Shown: positions 9,729-21,651 of the stretch, one piece after another
How positions within the stretch are numbered: position 1 is the stretch's first letter
Layout of the letters: every line of letters begins with the position of its first letter
Origin: Isochrysis galbana
Lineage: Eukaryota; Haptophyta; Isochrysidales; Isochrysidaceae
Reading direction: 5' to 3'
Assembly (NCBI GenBank): GCA_018136815.1
Contig: CM030935.1
Span: forward strand, 3,670,299-3,734,298
DNA: 64,000 nucleotides
The notes under the pieces: generated by a model
The model's database searches: none
What the model saw: only the letters and a program-made list of their open reading frames with translations
Told to the model about the DNA's origin: nothing
Position numbers and translations under genes: made by a program

Positions 9729-12714
9729 ATGCTGGCGTCGAGGGAGGACAACGCTCTCGTGGAGAGAGACAGGGGCACCGAGCTCGGTGCTCGTGCATGG
9801 GGCCGTGGCCCCATCGCTAAGCTCCAGGGCACGCAGCTTGAGTGGTCGACGGTGATGGAGGCCGCAGGAAGAGCAAGGGACATCAAGAAGAAGCAGTGCC
9901 TCTTTTGTGGCCTGCACTTCACGGGTGGCCCGAGCCAAATTCGGTGCCACCTTGATGCCTCGCTCACGCCACGCTCGATTCGCGCGTGCCAGCCATCCGT
10001 GGAATGGCAGGATCGCCATGCGGCAGTGGTGAGCGAGCTGCGGCAACGCATGGGCACTGCATTGGAGGCGAAGGAGGTAGCAGACAAGCAAGAGAAGGAC
10101 AAGATGGAGCGTAGGATGGAGACTGCCGCCAAGCACTTTGGCATCGTCGCGCCGGACGAGGTTGCGCAGGCATGGCTCAAGGTCGTCATCCAGCGTGCCC
10201 TCCCTCTCGATCTATTCGACGATGCAGCCTTCCGGGCGGCCATTAAAATAATTAATGTTATATCCTAGCCAACCCCACTAGCTAATTGGACACAACTTTT
10301 CCGTCCCGGAATCCCGCCATGCCTGACGAGCCAGGTGTCCGAGTGCTACCGGGGGGAGGGGGCACCGCCCCCTCCCCCCGATATTCGTCCTCCCCCCAGT
10401 GCACGCACCGACCCCGCGCACCCCAGCACGTCCTCTCCTCGAGTCCACGCTGGGGGAAAACCCCTTTCGGGTAAAAACAACGCAGGGGGGGGGGGGCACT
10501 CATGAATAGGAGCCCAGAAACGCTAATCTCTCCTCGCAAGAGCGAGTGGCCGCGGCGAGCCGCGGCCCTTCCCTCCTGGTTCTGGCGCCCCCGTCTTCTC
10601 TTACCCAAACGGGGCGAGAAGACACGTAAACGCCGGAGGGGAGAGCTGCCACTCCCCCCTCCCCTCCCTCTTCCTTTTTCCTCCTCTCTTCCCTGCGGCG
10701 GGGGCCCATGGCGCGCGCCTGCGGCCCCTCTTCAGGTCCCCAGGAGGCCAGCAGGGGCCTGGGAGCGCAGCTCAGGAGGCAGGTGAGGCTGGGGCATGGC
10801 CGTGGCCCCTCCTGCCTCTCCATCGCTGGCTCTCGAGCCCCTGCCAGTCGACTGGAGCTGGCTGGGGGGTCCTGATCAGGGGGGCCCAGGGGGAGGAGGG
10901 GCTGGTCAGAGGGATGGGCTGGCCACGACAGGCCAGGGCGGGCGAATCAGGCGTGCCTGTGGGGAGAGGGATGGGTCAGCATGGCAGTGTGCTCCTGGCA
11001 AGCCATCAGGCATGCCAGGAGAGTGGGTGGTTCCTCCCCCATGGCGGGGGAGGAGTGGAGAGAGGGGGGGGCTCGTGCCCCGCCATGGGTGAACTAAGTA
11101 TAAACTTAGTTGGCCTTCCGGGCGGCCATCATTGCCACCGCAAAATGCGGTAAGCAAATGTACCCAACTGTGGGTAAGGCTGCGCTCCCGGGGCGCTGGA
11201 AGATGACGAATAAAATCTTACCGGCCTTCGATACCAAGCTTGACGGCAGGGTCAGGGGAAAGGTCATGGGGCTGGCAAAGTTGACGGGCATCGTGCTGCA
11301 ATCGGATGGGTGGACGAGCGTTCAGAGCCGCCCCATTGTGAATGCGATTGCCAGTCTCCCCGCAGGCTCATACTTTCTCGAGGCGATCGACACATCCGGC
11401 GAAACGAAGGACGCAACGTTCATCGCAAACTTTATTCTGAAGCACATCAATGCTCTTGGCCCTGAAATGATTGTTGGTGTGTGTATGGATGGGGCGTGCA
11501 CTGCGTCGTTTCCGATGATCCAAGCCAAAGCTCCACATGTATTCACATATATTTGTCCTGCACACACTGTGGACAATTTCATTAAGAATGTTTGTTCTGA
11601 TAAGACAACCGTTCGTATGAAGGGCGTGGACCGTGAGTTTGATTGGGGAGAAGATGGATTCGCCAAGTGCATCGACAAGGTGTGGGACGTCGTCAAGTTC
11701 GTCATCTATCATCAAAAAGTGCTAGCGCGGTACCGGTCCTTGGCTGATGGAGTGCCGGTAGACAAGCGTCCAAAGGGAGGTACTGAACTTGTGCGCTATT
11801 GTGAAACACGATTCGCGTCAAAGCTGCTGATGTTGATTCGTTACCGGAATGTGCTCTCTATCTTGGATCGGCTCTTTATCGACGATGAATTTGAGAGGTG
11901 GATGTCAAAACAGAATCGCGAGACCAAGGAAAAAGGAGCTGAAGCAAAGAGGACAATCAGAAACGAGAACCTTGCCGACATGGTTAAGGTGTGCATTCGC
12001 GTTTTGGAACCAGCACTTGTTTTGCTCAGGATGCTAGATGGTAAGGCTGGTGCTGCGCTTGGTAAGGTGTACGGATACATGTTGCAGCTCGACTACCATT
12101 ACAGCCATCCAATCGAGGGTCTGCATGAAAGAATCCGTCACAAGATACACGCCATCTTCATGGCCAGACGGGAATACTTTCACGTGGATGTTATGACGGC
12201 TGCTTATCGTTTCGAACCCGAGTATTGTCGGCGTGACTTCAGCTCGGATGAGGAGGCGCAGGTGCGCTCGATATTGCGCCAGATGGCGACCACAGAGCAT
12301 CCATACACAGCGCTCATTGCTGAGAAGGAGGACTTTGAGTTTGAGGAGGCACTCCTTTCTGGATCCCACGATTTGACGGATGAATATGCGTTTTCGCAGC
12401 AAGCGCGGTCGATGGCATCATACAAGTGGGCGAAGGTGTACCTTCAGCCTTGGAAGAACCTGTGCTGGGCAGTCGTGCGCTTGCTCTCGATGCAATGCTC
12501 AGCGTCTGGGTGTGAGCACGCTTGGTCCATTGAAGGATGGATTCATTCTAAGAAGCGCAACCGCCTTGGGCAGAAGACTGTCGATCGGCTAGTTCGATCT
12601 CACACAAATTTATCGTTGGAGGCTCGTCTTGAGGAGTGGGAGGCTACGGTATTGCCTTGGGAGTTGGAGATGGTTCCCGATGAACCGGAGTCGAGCGGCA
12701 GTGATAGTGAGTAG
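9729..12714 (+). pseudogene. hAT transposase, broken by a retroposon insertion
   Basis: Cut-and-paste transposase. The coding frame starts at ATG 9729, is open to the insertion at 10,243, and resumes in the same frame after the second target-duplication copy at 11,129, ending at 12,714. Together they form a full-length gene with no intron. The N-terminus has a BED-like zinc finger (CLFCGLHF, then RCHLDASL and a later Cys). The core has the hAT/DUF659 signatures SDGWTS and CMDGACT, with two of the catalytic acids. The C-terminus has the hAT dimerisation region with SGCEHAWSIEG, which holds the third acid. The insertion adds a few foreign codons and a stop at 10,266-10,268, removing all catalytic residues. 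Otherwise the frame looks undamaged, so the insertion is recent. Confidence 0.9.
10244..11112 (+). mobile_element. Stem-loop-ended retroposon, subfamily A1, nested in the hAT transposase
   Basis: An 869-bp insertion flanked by the 17-bp direct repeat GCCTTCCGGGCGGCCAT at 10,227-10,243 and 11,113-11,129. The left end is A/T-rich (TAAAATAATTAATG). The right end is a perfect stem-loop: AACTAAG (11,092-11,098), loop TATAAA, CTTAGTT (11,105-11,111), then G. The subterminal region can also fold, with CCATGGCGGGG against CCCCGCCATGGG and CTCCTGGCA against TGCCAGGAG. No long protein is shared by all copies, so it is probably non-autonomous. The closest copy is 13,671-14,556 in reverse orientation. 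Confidence 0.85.
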
Positions 12715-12918
12715 TGAGGGATCAATCAGGTGATGAAAATAGGTGTAGGTGGTAGGGTGTGTGGGGTGTGTCAGGGTGAGAGTGAGAGCCTGTCTGCACT
12801 CTCTATCAATCAACTATCGTCATCGATCTCCTGATTCATAGATATCCATCATAGACTTGTATATCGAGATCCGTCTACTCCTATCCCTATCCTGCGCTCA
12901 GCGCTCAATCAACTAATA

Positions 12919-13054
12919 GGAGAGGGAGAGGGAGAGGGAGAGGGAGAGGGAGAGGGAGAGGAGAGAGGAGAGAGGAGAGAGGAGAGAGGAGAGAGGAGAG
13001 AGGAGAGAGGAGAGAGGAGAGAGGAGAGAGGAGAGAGGAGAGAGGAGAGAGGAG
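12919..13054. repeat. GGAGAG-type microsatellite inside the hAT element
   Basis: (GGGAGA)n passes into (GGAGAGA)n over about 135 bp, between the transposase stop codon and the right terminal repeat. Confidence 0.9.
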
Positions 13055-13610
13055 ACAGAGATCGAGATAGAGTGTGGAGCGAGCGCGCGCGCAATAGAGC
13101 TAAGGAGTTTTGTTTTAGTCCGGGCACTCTCATACTCTCATGAGAGCTGATATTAGTACTGATATTAGTAATAGCTCCAAAACCTTGAGAGCTGATAAGC
13201 TGTTACCCCAACCCTGCTAAAAATGGAACGTACGAGGGGGAAGTGTACAAGGCCCCCCCCCCTTTACCCGCGACAGGAATAGACGTGGCTACATTAGTTG
13301 CTCCATAGCCACGCGCGAGGCGAGAATATTAAAAGGTTTTTTTTCGATTCCCAAAAACAGCTGTTTTTAGCTTGTCTTTCTGTCCTTCTAGCCCTCACCC
13401 GCTATTTTAATACTATTTTTCACAGCTAGGGGCGGGGGGCGGGGGGCGGGGGTGGTGCGAGGGGTGGGAGGTGTGAGGTAGGCCTCGGCGCGGAGGCGGG
13501 GGCGTCCCGTAAGAACAAAACGAACCCTCGGCCAATTATGGTTATGGTTATGGGTGGAACGCGATGAACGCGACTTACTCACTACTCACTACTCACCCGC
13601 CGCGGGAGCG

Positions 13611-14680
13611 GCTCTATCTCTTAAGTCTGAAGAGGCGAAGCACCTTTGGAGGTGCTGCATGTCGCGGTTGCTTTGAAGTTTATACTTGGTTCACCCATGG
13701 CGGGGCACGAGCCCCCCTCTCTCCTCTCCACTCCTCCCCTGCCATGGGGGAAGAACCACCCGCTCTCCTGGCACGCCTGATGGCCTGCCAGGAGCACACT
13801 GCCCTGCTGACCCATCCCTCTCCCCACAGGCACGCCTGATTCGCCCGCCCTGGCCTGTCGTGGCCTGCCCATTCCTCTGACCAGCCCCTCCTCCCCCTGG
13901 GCCCCCCTGTTCAAGACCCCCCAGCCAGCTCCAGTCGACTTGCAGGGGAGCGGAGCGCCAGCGAGGGAGAGGCAGGAGGGGCCACGGCCATGCCCCAGCC
14001 TCACCTGCCCCCTGAGCTGTGCTCCCAGGCCCTGCAGGCCATCTGGGGACCTGAGCGAGGGGCCGCAGGCGCGCGCCATGGGCCCCCGCCGCAGGGAAGA
14101 GAGGAGGAAAAGGGAAGAGGGAGGGGAGGGGGGAGCGGCAGCTCTCCCCTCCGGCAGAAACGTGTCTTCTCGCCCCGTTTGGGTAAGAGAAGACGGGGGC
14201 GCCAGAGCCAGGAGGGAAGGGCCGCGGCTCGCCGCGGCCACTCGCTCGGGCGAGGGAGATTAGCGCTCTAGGCCCCTAAACCCACGAGTGCCCCCCCCCC
14301 CTGCGTTGCTTTTACCCGAAAGGGGTTTTCCCCCAGCGTGGCCTCGAGGAGAGGGTGTGCTGGGGTGCGTAGGGCCGGTGCTTGCACTGGGGGAGGACAA
14401 ATATCGAGGGGAGGGGGCAATGCCCCCCCCCCCGGTACCACTCGGACACCTGGCTCGCCAGGCATGGCGGGAGTCCGGGGCTGAAAAGTTGTGTCCAATT
14501 AGCTAGTGGGGTTGGCTAGGATATAACATTTTAATTTTAATTTAAATTTTAATTTGAACATAGGGTGCGTTTAAGTGATTAATACGTCCATTAACTTAAT
14601 ATAGGGAGCTCAGAGCACTAAACTGCCGCGAAGCACCTTCAAAGAGGTGCTCGTATCCCCGCCTCTTAAGAGATAAATTG
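13611..14680. repeat. Inverted hairpin segments flanking a retroposon
   Basis: Left arm 13,611-13,668 (TATCTCTTAAG, then GAAGCACCTTTGGAGGTGCT and CGCGG) resembles the reverse complement of the right arm 14,622-14,680 (CGCGAAGCACCTTCAAAG, then CTCTTAAGAGATA). A similar hairpin, GAAGCACCTATTTCGGTGCTTC in two adjoining halves, is at 37,117-37,138. These may be ends of a small foldback element into which the retroposon between them inserted. Boundaries are uncertain. Confidence 0.4.
13671..14556 (-). mobile_element. Stem-loop-ended retroposon, subfamily A1, reverse copy
   Basis: Reverse-complement relative of 10,244-11,112. The stem-loop end at 13,675-13,690 is worn (TTTATACTTGGTTC kept, outer arm changed). 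The far end has GTCCAATTAGCTAGTGGGG, GGCTAGGATATAACATT and then an A/T-rich run ending near 14,556, longer than in the other copy. No convincing target duplication. Confidence 0.7.
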
Positions 14681-14692
14681 TAAAGGAACCGC

Positions 14693-15105
14693 TTGAAGCT
14701 CACTACTCCTACTATCTTCCTCGCGCCCATCTCTCTCTTCCCGCGCTGCTTCCCGCCCCCCTCCCACCCACCCCCCTTTCCCGTTGGCTGCGCCGCGCCA
14801 ACCCCACCCATCCTCCCCTTCTCTCCCTCCCTCTCCCTCTCCCTCTCCCCTCTCCCTCTCTTCCTCTCTCCCTCCCTATCCCCCCCAGCTCCCCCCCCCC
14901 CCCTTCCCCTTCCCCTCCCTCCCCTCTCCCCTCCTTCTCCCCCTCCCCTCCCCCTCCCCCTCCCCTGACTCTCCGCCTCGCCTCCTGCTCACCTCCTCCC
15001 CCTCACCTCCCCCTCGCCTCCCCTTCGCTTCCCCTTCGCCCCCCCTCGCCTCCCCCTCGCCTCCCCCTCGTCTACCCCTCTCCCGCTCCGCAGAGGCGCC
15101 CAGGG
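14693..15105 (+). repeat. Polypyrimidine tract in front of HIRA
   Basis: About 400 bp of C/T-rich sequence (CCCTCTCCCTCT, then CTCGCCTCCCC repeats) ends a few bases before the HIRA start codon. It probably forms the promoter and 5' UTR of the gene. Confidence 0.55.
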
Positions 15106-15111
15106 GGCCGC

Positions 15112-18100
15112 ATGGTGTATGTGGACAAGCCGACTTGGGTCTCGCACGATGGCCAACCCATCTTCTCGATCGATGTCCACCCCGATCGCTCGCGCTTCGC
15201 GACGGCCGGCCAGGACCACCAAGTGAAGCTGTGGGCACTCAAGCCGGTGATCGACCCTGACGCCGAGAGCGACGAGGCACAGCCGCAGCTACTCTCCACG
15301 CTGGGTGGACACCTCGGCGCGGTCAACTGCGTCCGCTGGTCAGAAGATGGCGCGCTCCTCGCTTCCGGCTCCGACGACCACCTCGTAATGATCTGGAGGC
15401 AGGCAGCCGCAGGCGAAGCGGCGGGTAGCGTGCCGTTTGGATCCAAAGCCCCGCCGTCCACCGAGCGGTGGCGGTGCATCCTGACGCTTAGTGGGCACGC
15501 AGGCGATGTCATTGACCTTTCTTGGTCGCCGGTGGGGCATCGTCTTGCATCTGTCTCGCTTGACAATATGGTTCGAGTATGGGAAGTATCTGGTGCACTC
15601 ACAGGTGGAGCGCAGCTTGGCGGAGCGCAACAGCTCATCGCCGCGCTGCGCGGACACCAAGGTATGGTCAAAGGAGTGGCTTGGGATCCGATTGGGCGAT
15701 ATGTTGCCAGCCAGGGCGACGACAAAGCCGTGCTGTTGTGGGAGACGCGAGAATGGACAGAGGCAGCAAAGATTGAGGAGCCGTTCACCCGCACATCGCA
15801 GAAGACACTCTTTCGCCGCCTTCGATGGTGCGCATGACCCTCGGATACAACGGGCCCAGTGCCACACCCTCCTGCGCCGATTGTGTCGCGTCCATAGCTA
15901 ACCAATTGTGCCTTGCCTTGATCACGTTGCGCCATAATACTGTCAACCACAATACACCGTATCATCTGATTGCCGCCCAACTTAAATCATCGGGCTCACT
16001 TCATCGTATTCTCGCCGATCATCCGCCTCAGGTCTCCAGATGGGCAATTCCTGTGCGCTCCTCACGCGTACAAAAAGCCGGCACACATTGCCGCTGTGCT
16101 TCGTCGTCCCACGGGGACGGATACCTCTGCCTGGAAGGAGGAGGTGGACTTCGTCGGCCACAAGTCGCCAGTGGTCGTTGCAGCGTTTTCACCGCACATC
16201 TTTACGCGCACACTGTCTCCCACCGCAGACTCTCCCACAGGCGGCGGGCGCAAGGGGTGTGCCTATTGCGTGTGCGCGCTCGGCGGCCAGGATTCGATCG
16301 TGTCGATCTGGCTCACCTGCAAACCCAAGGCTGCTTGCGTGGTGCGTGACCTCTTCAGTGAGGATGTCCTGGATTTGTCGTGGGCATCGGACGGGCGAAC
16401 ATTGCTGTGCTGCTCGATGGACGGCACTGTTGCGTCGATTCGGCTAGAACCTTCCGAGATAGGATATCCACTCTCAGAGGACGAGCAGGCGGCTAGGCTC
16501 GCACACCTCTATGGCGAGAACTACATGAGTAGCGGCGCACACATAGTTGCGGCTGCACAGCTCCCGCAGAGTGCCGAAATGCTTCAGTTAGAGGGAACAT
16601 CCCCTGCCAAGCCGCTTGGGCGGAGGCATGCAGAAGCAGCAGGATGCCCGCCGCTGCAGCCCCGACCAGCTCCCAAGCCTTCATGGGTCAGAGGATCGAG
16701 CACTGGCCCGTCATCGCCACAGCCCACCAGGGGCGGGGCAGGGGGGGCGCCGGCGACACCGCCGCCCAGCCGCAGCTCTGGCGCCGCCATCGCTAACGGC
16801 ACCTCACCTGCTGGCTCCGGTGCGAATCAATTGTCACCTGAACAGGTGATTCGACTCCAGCGGGAGACGAAGACGAAAGATGGCCGCCGGCGCATCACGC
16901 CCGTTGCAATTGATCCGGCTGTGTCGGAGACGCAGGCCCCTGCGAACAGCCAGAGCTTGGTGGCACAGCTGCCACCTGCAATGCCCATTGACCCTGCAGG
17001 CAGCGCGACGGCCGATGCGCCTGCTAGCCTGCCGCCGTCGGCGTCTGCCACGATATCGTCCGCACCGCTTGTTTCGCGAGGCTGCAGTGTCAACGATGCG
17101 CTTAGCGCGGCGGCCCCGTGTAGTTTCATGCCTCCGCCCATCGCATCGCACGCAACATCTTTTCATATGCCCGCCGCGCCAACCATTGCTGGGACCGAGT
17201 TGGCGAATAGAAAAGCCGACGTTGTAGATGGTGGCGCTCCTAAAAGACAAAGGGTCGTGCCTCGTCGGGTGGGGGATCTGCCTGCGGCCGCGTCAGCCGC
17301 GCCCGATTCTCGGGTCATGGCGGCGGCGGCGGCGGCTCCGAGTGAGGTCGCCGATGGGCCCACTCCCGTGGCTTATGCTAGATCGCGGCTGCTCGAATCA
17401 GCGTCGGTGCCTCCGGCAGGCCGAGTTTCGCTCTGTGTGCCGGCCTCCGCTCATCACTCGGGCACACTAGGCTCGGGAAAAGATGGGCCGTGCAACGGGT
17501 TCGGCAACGTGGGCCGAGGCAGCTTAGGAGCCGGCGGCGGTGGCTCATGTGTCCTCGAGGCAATTGCCTGTGGGGACGAAAGTGTTGCCGGCACAACCCT
17601 TGCCGACACGAGTTACGGGAGGGGTGGTACTCTTTGCTGCTGGCTTGATGGACAAATCCAGTGGTCGGCAGCACTCACATCCCCCGCAGTCCTCTTGGCA
17701 GCCGGGGCGGGCTGGTACGCAGTTGCGTGTGAGGATGGTACCACCCTTGTGTTGACGCCCGCAGGCAGAAGGGCGCTCCCCGCTATGCATGCTGTGGTTG
17801 CGGTCGCAGCACTTCATGCAGAGGACGACTCGTTGCTATTGGTCGGCACTGAAGGCGAGGTTCGCGTGTGGCGCGGGCTGCCTTCTACTGCTCGATGCTC
17901 CCTTTCGGTCTCAGCTGCGCCTGTCTTGCAACCACGTGCTCCTGCAGCCGCAGGCGCGTCACTCTTGCGCGTCTCACTCACGGGTGACGGTTCACCAGTG
18001 CTTGCGCTTGAGGGGAGAAGCTTCATATGGAGGGCCGATTTCAGCGCTTGGCTCGCCCTAGACGACGTGGGCTTCACTGGCTCCGAGTACGCAAGCTCAT

Positions 18101-18800
18101 TGTCGCATCCAATTCACTCGGGCAGCGCGGTGGACGTCGCCATGCGGCTGGCAGCGATGCCTACGGAACGGCAAAAAATGCTGACAACTGCCCATATCGA
18201 GCAGTGTATGGCAACGGCTGAAGCTCTTGGTGCCGGCGACCAATACGCTGAATGGGTGAGACGCTTGAGATCCGGATGCATCGTTGGTGGGGCGGAGAGG
18301 AGCACGCGGGGGGCACCCGACGAGCGGTCTGGAAGCGTGCACCAATGAGGAGGCCTCAGGCCTCGCTAAGCCGGAGAGTGCAATGAAGGGAGCTAGTCGT
18401 GGTGATGGCTAATATGGGAAGCATCTCTTGCAACTCTCTGGCGCGCCCTCACTGCCCTTTCCTTGTCCGTGCGCAGACTCGTCTGTACGCACGCCATCTT
18501 GCTCAGGCCCCTGCAGACGTGGCCCGAGTGCGTGAGCTTTGTGACGACCTTCTCGGCCCGATTGAAGCTGTGTTGAGCGCACGGCAGAGTGCACAAACTC
18601 AAATCGGCGAGACGTGTGGTGCCATCGCTGGCGGGCCTGCTGATGACCGGCGAGAGGCTCTTGGTTGGGCATCTCACGTAGGTGAAGTGAGCAAAGTGAA
18701 ATTGCTGAGGAAAACAATTCTTCCAACGCTAGCGACGAATCGGGAGCTTCAAAGGATTCTTGCCGAATACCTAGAGATGTTGCAGGCTTTGCGCCCTTGA
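15112..18800 (+). CDS. HIRA: HIRA, histone H3.3 chaperone subunit
   Basis: Subunit of the nuclear HIR/HIRA complex, which deposits H3.3-H4 independently of replication. Exons 15,112-15,827, 16,032-18,255 and 18,477-18,800 (GT-AG, phases agree) give 1,087 residues. Residues 1 to about 430 form the WD40 propeller, starting KPTWVSHDGQPIFSIDVHPD and including LRGHQGMVKGVAWDPIGRYV; the first intron splits the tryptophan of WSPDGQFL. LCCSMDGTVA and PLSEDEQ are typical HIRA strings. The B domain, which binds ASF1, is at about residue 512 (TKTKDGRRRITPVAI). A disordered Ala/Pro/Ser-rich linker follows, then the HIRA-family C-terminal domain (RGGTLCCWLDG onward, ending near ARVRELCDDLLGP). The start fits family N-termini. 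Confidence 0.95.
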
Positions 18801-20000
18801 AAAAGGTTGTTTCGGGAAACCTCCTCGCTTGTGAGACATTCTAGGTAAACTGCGCAGCAGCGTCAAACGAAACGTTCCTTCTTTCAAGGCAATTACACGC
18901 AGACATCATGGGCATGTGGACGGCGTCCAATAATGATCTTGCAGAACCCCCCCCCCTCTCCCCTATTCTATGCCCCCTCTTGGTTTCCGCTTCTTCCTCG
19001 CATCCTCTCACATGTGATTGTGTGCTCGCTCCCCTCTCCATCGCTCTATCGCTCCCTCGCTCGTTCTCCCTCACCTTCACTCTCCCTGCTCTCTCACCTT
19101 CTTTTGGGCCTCCCTTCCGTATCTTCCGCTAAGATCCTCCACTTTTGTGATCTCCCTCCCCTCTCTTCCTCCCTCGCGCCCTCGCTCCCTCCTCCCCTTC
19201 TCCTTTACTACCATCCTTTCTCTCCCCATTCCCTTCCTCTCCCTCCGTCCTCCCCTCACCCTTCCTCTTCCACCCGCATCTCTATCTCTCTCTCCTCTCT
19301 CCTCCGTTGCACTCACCGACCCCCGTGAGCTAGAATTCTGGCTAGTGTGGCATAGCCCACGCGGCCGGCGATCACGAAAAGGCGGGAGAGTGATGCGAAA
19401 AGCCATCCGACGTCGAAGAAAAGCTCGGAGAAGAATTTCAGCGAGCTGCGCATGGATCACAAAGTCGGATTCGGTTATTCAAAAAGAAGGGAGAGGAGCA
19501 CACGTGCGATAGAATCTGCGCGTTTTCTGTAACATCGCCATCGTCTCCACGATGCTATTTGCGCGCTTCACCGGAGCGCTAGTACTGGAGCAAAAACACA
19601 ACTAGATGAGCATCCGGTGGTGCATGCCAGTTCAGGCTCACTTGGCGTTCTTTCCGTGCTATTGCTGCTTGTATGCACACCTGACTATATTTTCACCCAC
19701 AATGTCGTCAAGATTGTTGCTCCGACGGAGGATCTGCTCCATTTCATGGATGCCAATCGTTTTATGCTAAACTCTTGGTGGTGTCCTTAGTCCTCAAACT
19801 CGTTCATGTGGGTCTAGTTGTCCTTGCCATGAAACGACGTTGTGATTGCCTCGGCGTACTCTCTTATCGGGAGCATCATTGCGGTGGTGCCCATGAGGCA
19901 ACCACCGCGGCTTGTGCGAGGCGGAGCGCCATCGCCGCTCGCATCGCGGAGGTGGGCGGCGTAGCTATGCTCTGGATCCGGTTGTCAGCAGGGAATAGGC
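18801..20000. other. Intergenic stretch with a CT-rich block
   Basis: 18,950-19,310 is CT-rich low complexity. The rest has short frames on both strands with no recognisable domain. I see no RNA gene or complete mobile element. Confidence 0.45.
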
Positions 20001-20002
20001 TA

Positions 20003-20310
20003 TAAGATATCTGCAGAAGGCGTTTGTGTTTGTCTGCCACAGGAACACCCAACAATAGGTCTGCTCCAGCCGGCCCCTTGCACTTGGCCCGACGTAGTGC
20101 ACGCAGGACTGCCGCAGGACGCAGGCCCATCCCCCGAAAACCCGAAAAACCAAAGTCAAAGGACAAAGGAATGCAGGGGGTAGTGTAGACTGTGAATGGT
20201 AAATGCAGGTGGTGAGTGTTCTGGTTCTGGGGAATAGCCGATGGCGTGAGTCAGTACCGTGAGTACGTGGTCCTTTATAGCTAGCGGTAGTAGCCTGAAT
20301 CTTCAGATTC
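20003..20310 (+). mobile_element. T-tailed LINE 3'-end family, copy
   Basis: Contains TGCCACAGGAACACC, the block around TGCACTTGGCCCG and TAGTGCACGC, ACCAAAGTCAAAGGACAAAGG and the end CCTGAATCTTCAGATT. These occur in the same order as in 23,366-23,600 (reverse) and as pieces of 48.0-48.17 kb, 52.48-52.64 kb and elsewhere. It is followed directly by a stem-loop retroposon fragment. Confidence 0.6.
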
Positions 20311-20317
20311 CCCCCCC

Positions 20318-20440
20318 CCCCGGCAAGCCATAGATAAGGCATGCCAGGAGGATGGGTGGTTCCTCCCCCACAGCGGGGGGGGAGTGGAGAGAGGGGAGGC
20401 TCGTGCCCCCCCTTGGGTGAACCAAGTATAAACTTAGTTG
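20318..20440 (+). mobile_element. Stem-loop-ended retroposon, truncated copy
   Basis: Only the last 120 bp of subfamily A: GGCAAGCC, GCATGCCAGGAGGATGGGTGG and the terminal stem-loop AACCAAG (20,420-20,426), TATAAA, CTTAGTT (20,433-20,439). A copy reduced to this end supports the stem-loop being the 3' end. Confidence 0.65.
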
Positions 20441-20874
20441 CGACGGGAGTATCATCCGGCACTTCTTGAAGTATTTCCGCGGCCGCTTCTTGCAGGTATG
20501 AATCACGCGTATGGCGCTTGGCAATATATATGAGCATCCATAAATGCAAAATAAGTGTCAGTGATCAGTGACTCCTTCCCTTTGATATTGTCTTCACGAG
20601 TACGATTTCGTCGGAAGTCTGTAATTTTTTTTGCCAATTTCGGGTTGTCGTCCGATTAATGAGATCGTTTCGACATTTGACATTTATTTGCTATCCCTCT
20701 TGGCTCTTGCTCTTGGAAAATTTGGGCGGGGGGGGGCAAGGGCTCGACTTGCGAGGGTAAGCCGGCTTGCAAGGTCGTACCATATGGAGGCAAAAGATCT
20801 ACCTCCTCCGCGGATGCGCCTGAACGAGAGGCAGGTGAGGTAGCTACCTACCGGTATTGGTGGTTCACGCCCTA

Positions 20875-21230
20875 CCCCCCCCCCCCCCCCCCCACACACA
20901 CACACGGAGAACCACGACAGCAACAACGACAGACGACAGAGACACCAAAGCCACTCCCGCAAGCGCCAAAGCACGCAAACACGAAGTCGCCAAATGGCCC
21001 GCCCAGACCCCGCCCTCTGAATCGGGCCCAAGGTAGAGAGAGCACCTGGGCCGGCCGAACCCCAGAATCCCGGAAACCGAAGGAAGACAAAGGAAAGAAG
21101 GAGGCAGGGCATAGGCAGGGGGCGGGAAGGTGAAGGGCGGAGCGAAGGGAATAAAGGGCGGCGGTGTCGGCAGGAAGGCGTTAGATGCTGGTCTCGAGTA
21201 GGTGTATAGACCTGAATCTTCTGATGGTTT
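20875..21230 (+). mobile_element. T-tailed LINE 3'-end family, diverged copy
   Basis: After a C run and (CA)n, the segment shares GGGCCGGCCGAACCCC, AAACCGAAG and GACAAAGGAA, then AGTAGGTGTATAGACCTGAATC, with the LINE-derived family. It lacks a clear T tail. The surrounding 20.44-21.65 kb has no supported gene. Confidence 0.45.
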
Positions 21231-21651
21231 CTTCCAATGCGAACATGCAAACACCACAGCGAGGGTGCACACGACACACGATTCATCCTGCATCTAGCAT
21301 CTAGATATGCATCATCCATCACATGCATGCGACCGTGCGTCAACACACAGGCGCGCACACACTGCACATTGCACGCTGCTCGACAGGATTTGCAAAAAGC
21401 CTATCGGACCAGGAGGCCGCCTGCCGACGGCCAAACCCGCACATGTGTGATGCAATGCACGATGCGCGTTTGGAACGACTCGTGCGAAGAGTGCGAGCTC
21501 ATCCACCAGAGACAAAAAACACTTGGCTCATGCAGCATCGCTCTTGTCGCACGCCTCTGAGAGATCGACCCACGCAGAAAATGCGGTGGCAGCAACTGAT
21601 CCCCAACCCAGGATGGGTCGATCAAACTCATGTAGGAGCCCCTAGGGCAGT

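Larger units (their letters stand above)
9478..13216 (+). mobile_element. Complete hAT transposon with 8-bp target duplication
   Basis: Terminal inverted repeats read CAGGGTTGGGGTAACAG at 9478-9494 and its perfect complement ending at 13,216. Direct repeats CTAAAAAT flank it at 9470-9477 and 13,217-13,224, the 8-bp duplication expected of hAT elements. Both subterminal regions carry related AGCTCTCA/AGTATCAGTAACAGCTCC words, plausible binding sites. The single gene inside is a hAT transposase interrupted by a retroposon at 10,244-11,112. The intact ends could still be moved by an enzyme supplied in trans. Length 3,739 bp, about 2,853 bp without the nested insertion and one copy of its target duplication. 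Confidence 0.92.

Noticed and set aside
11092..11112. Terminal hairpin as a Helitron 3' end
   Set aside because: Helitrons make no target duplication; these insertions have 16-17 bp duplications and lack CTRR.
10500..14270. Repeated frames encoding HPWRGTSPP-like proteins in several retroposon copies
   Set aside because: Similarity at protein level follows from similar GC-rich DNA; starts and stops are not shared between copies.
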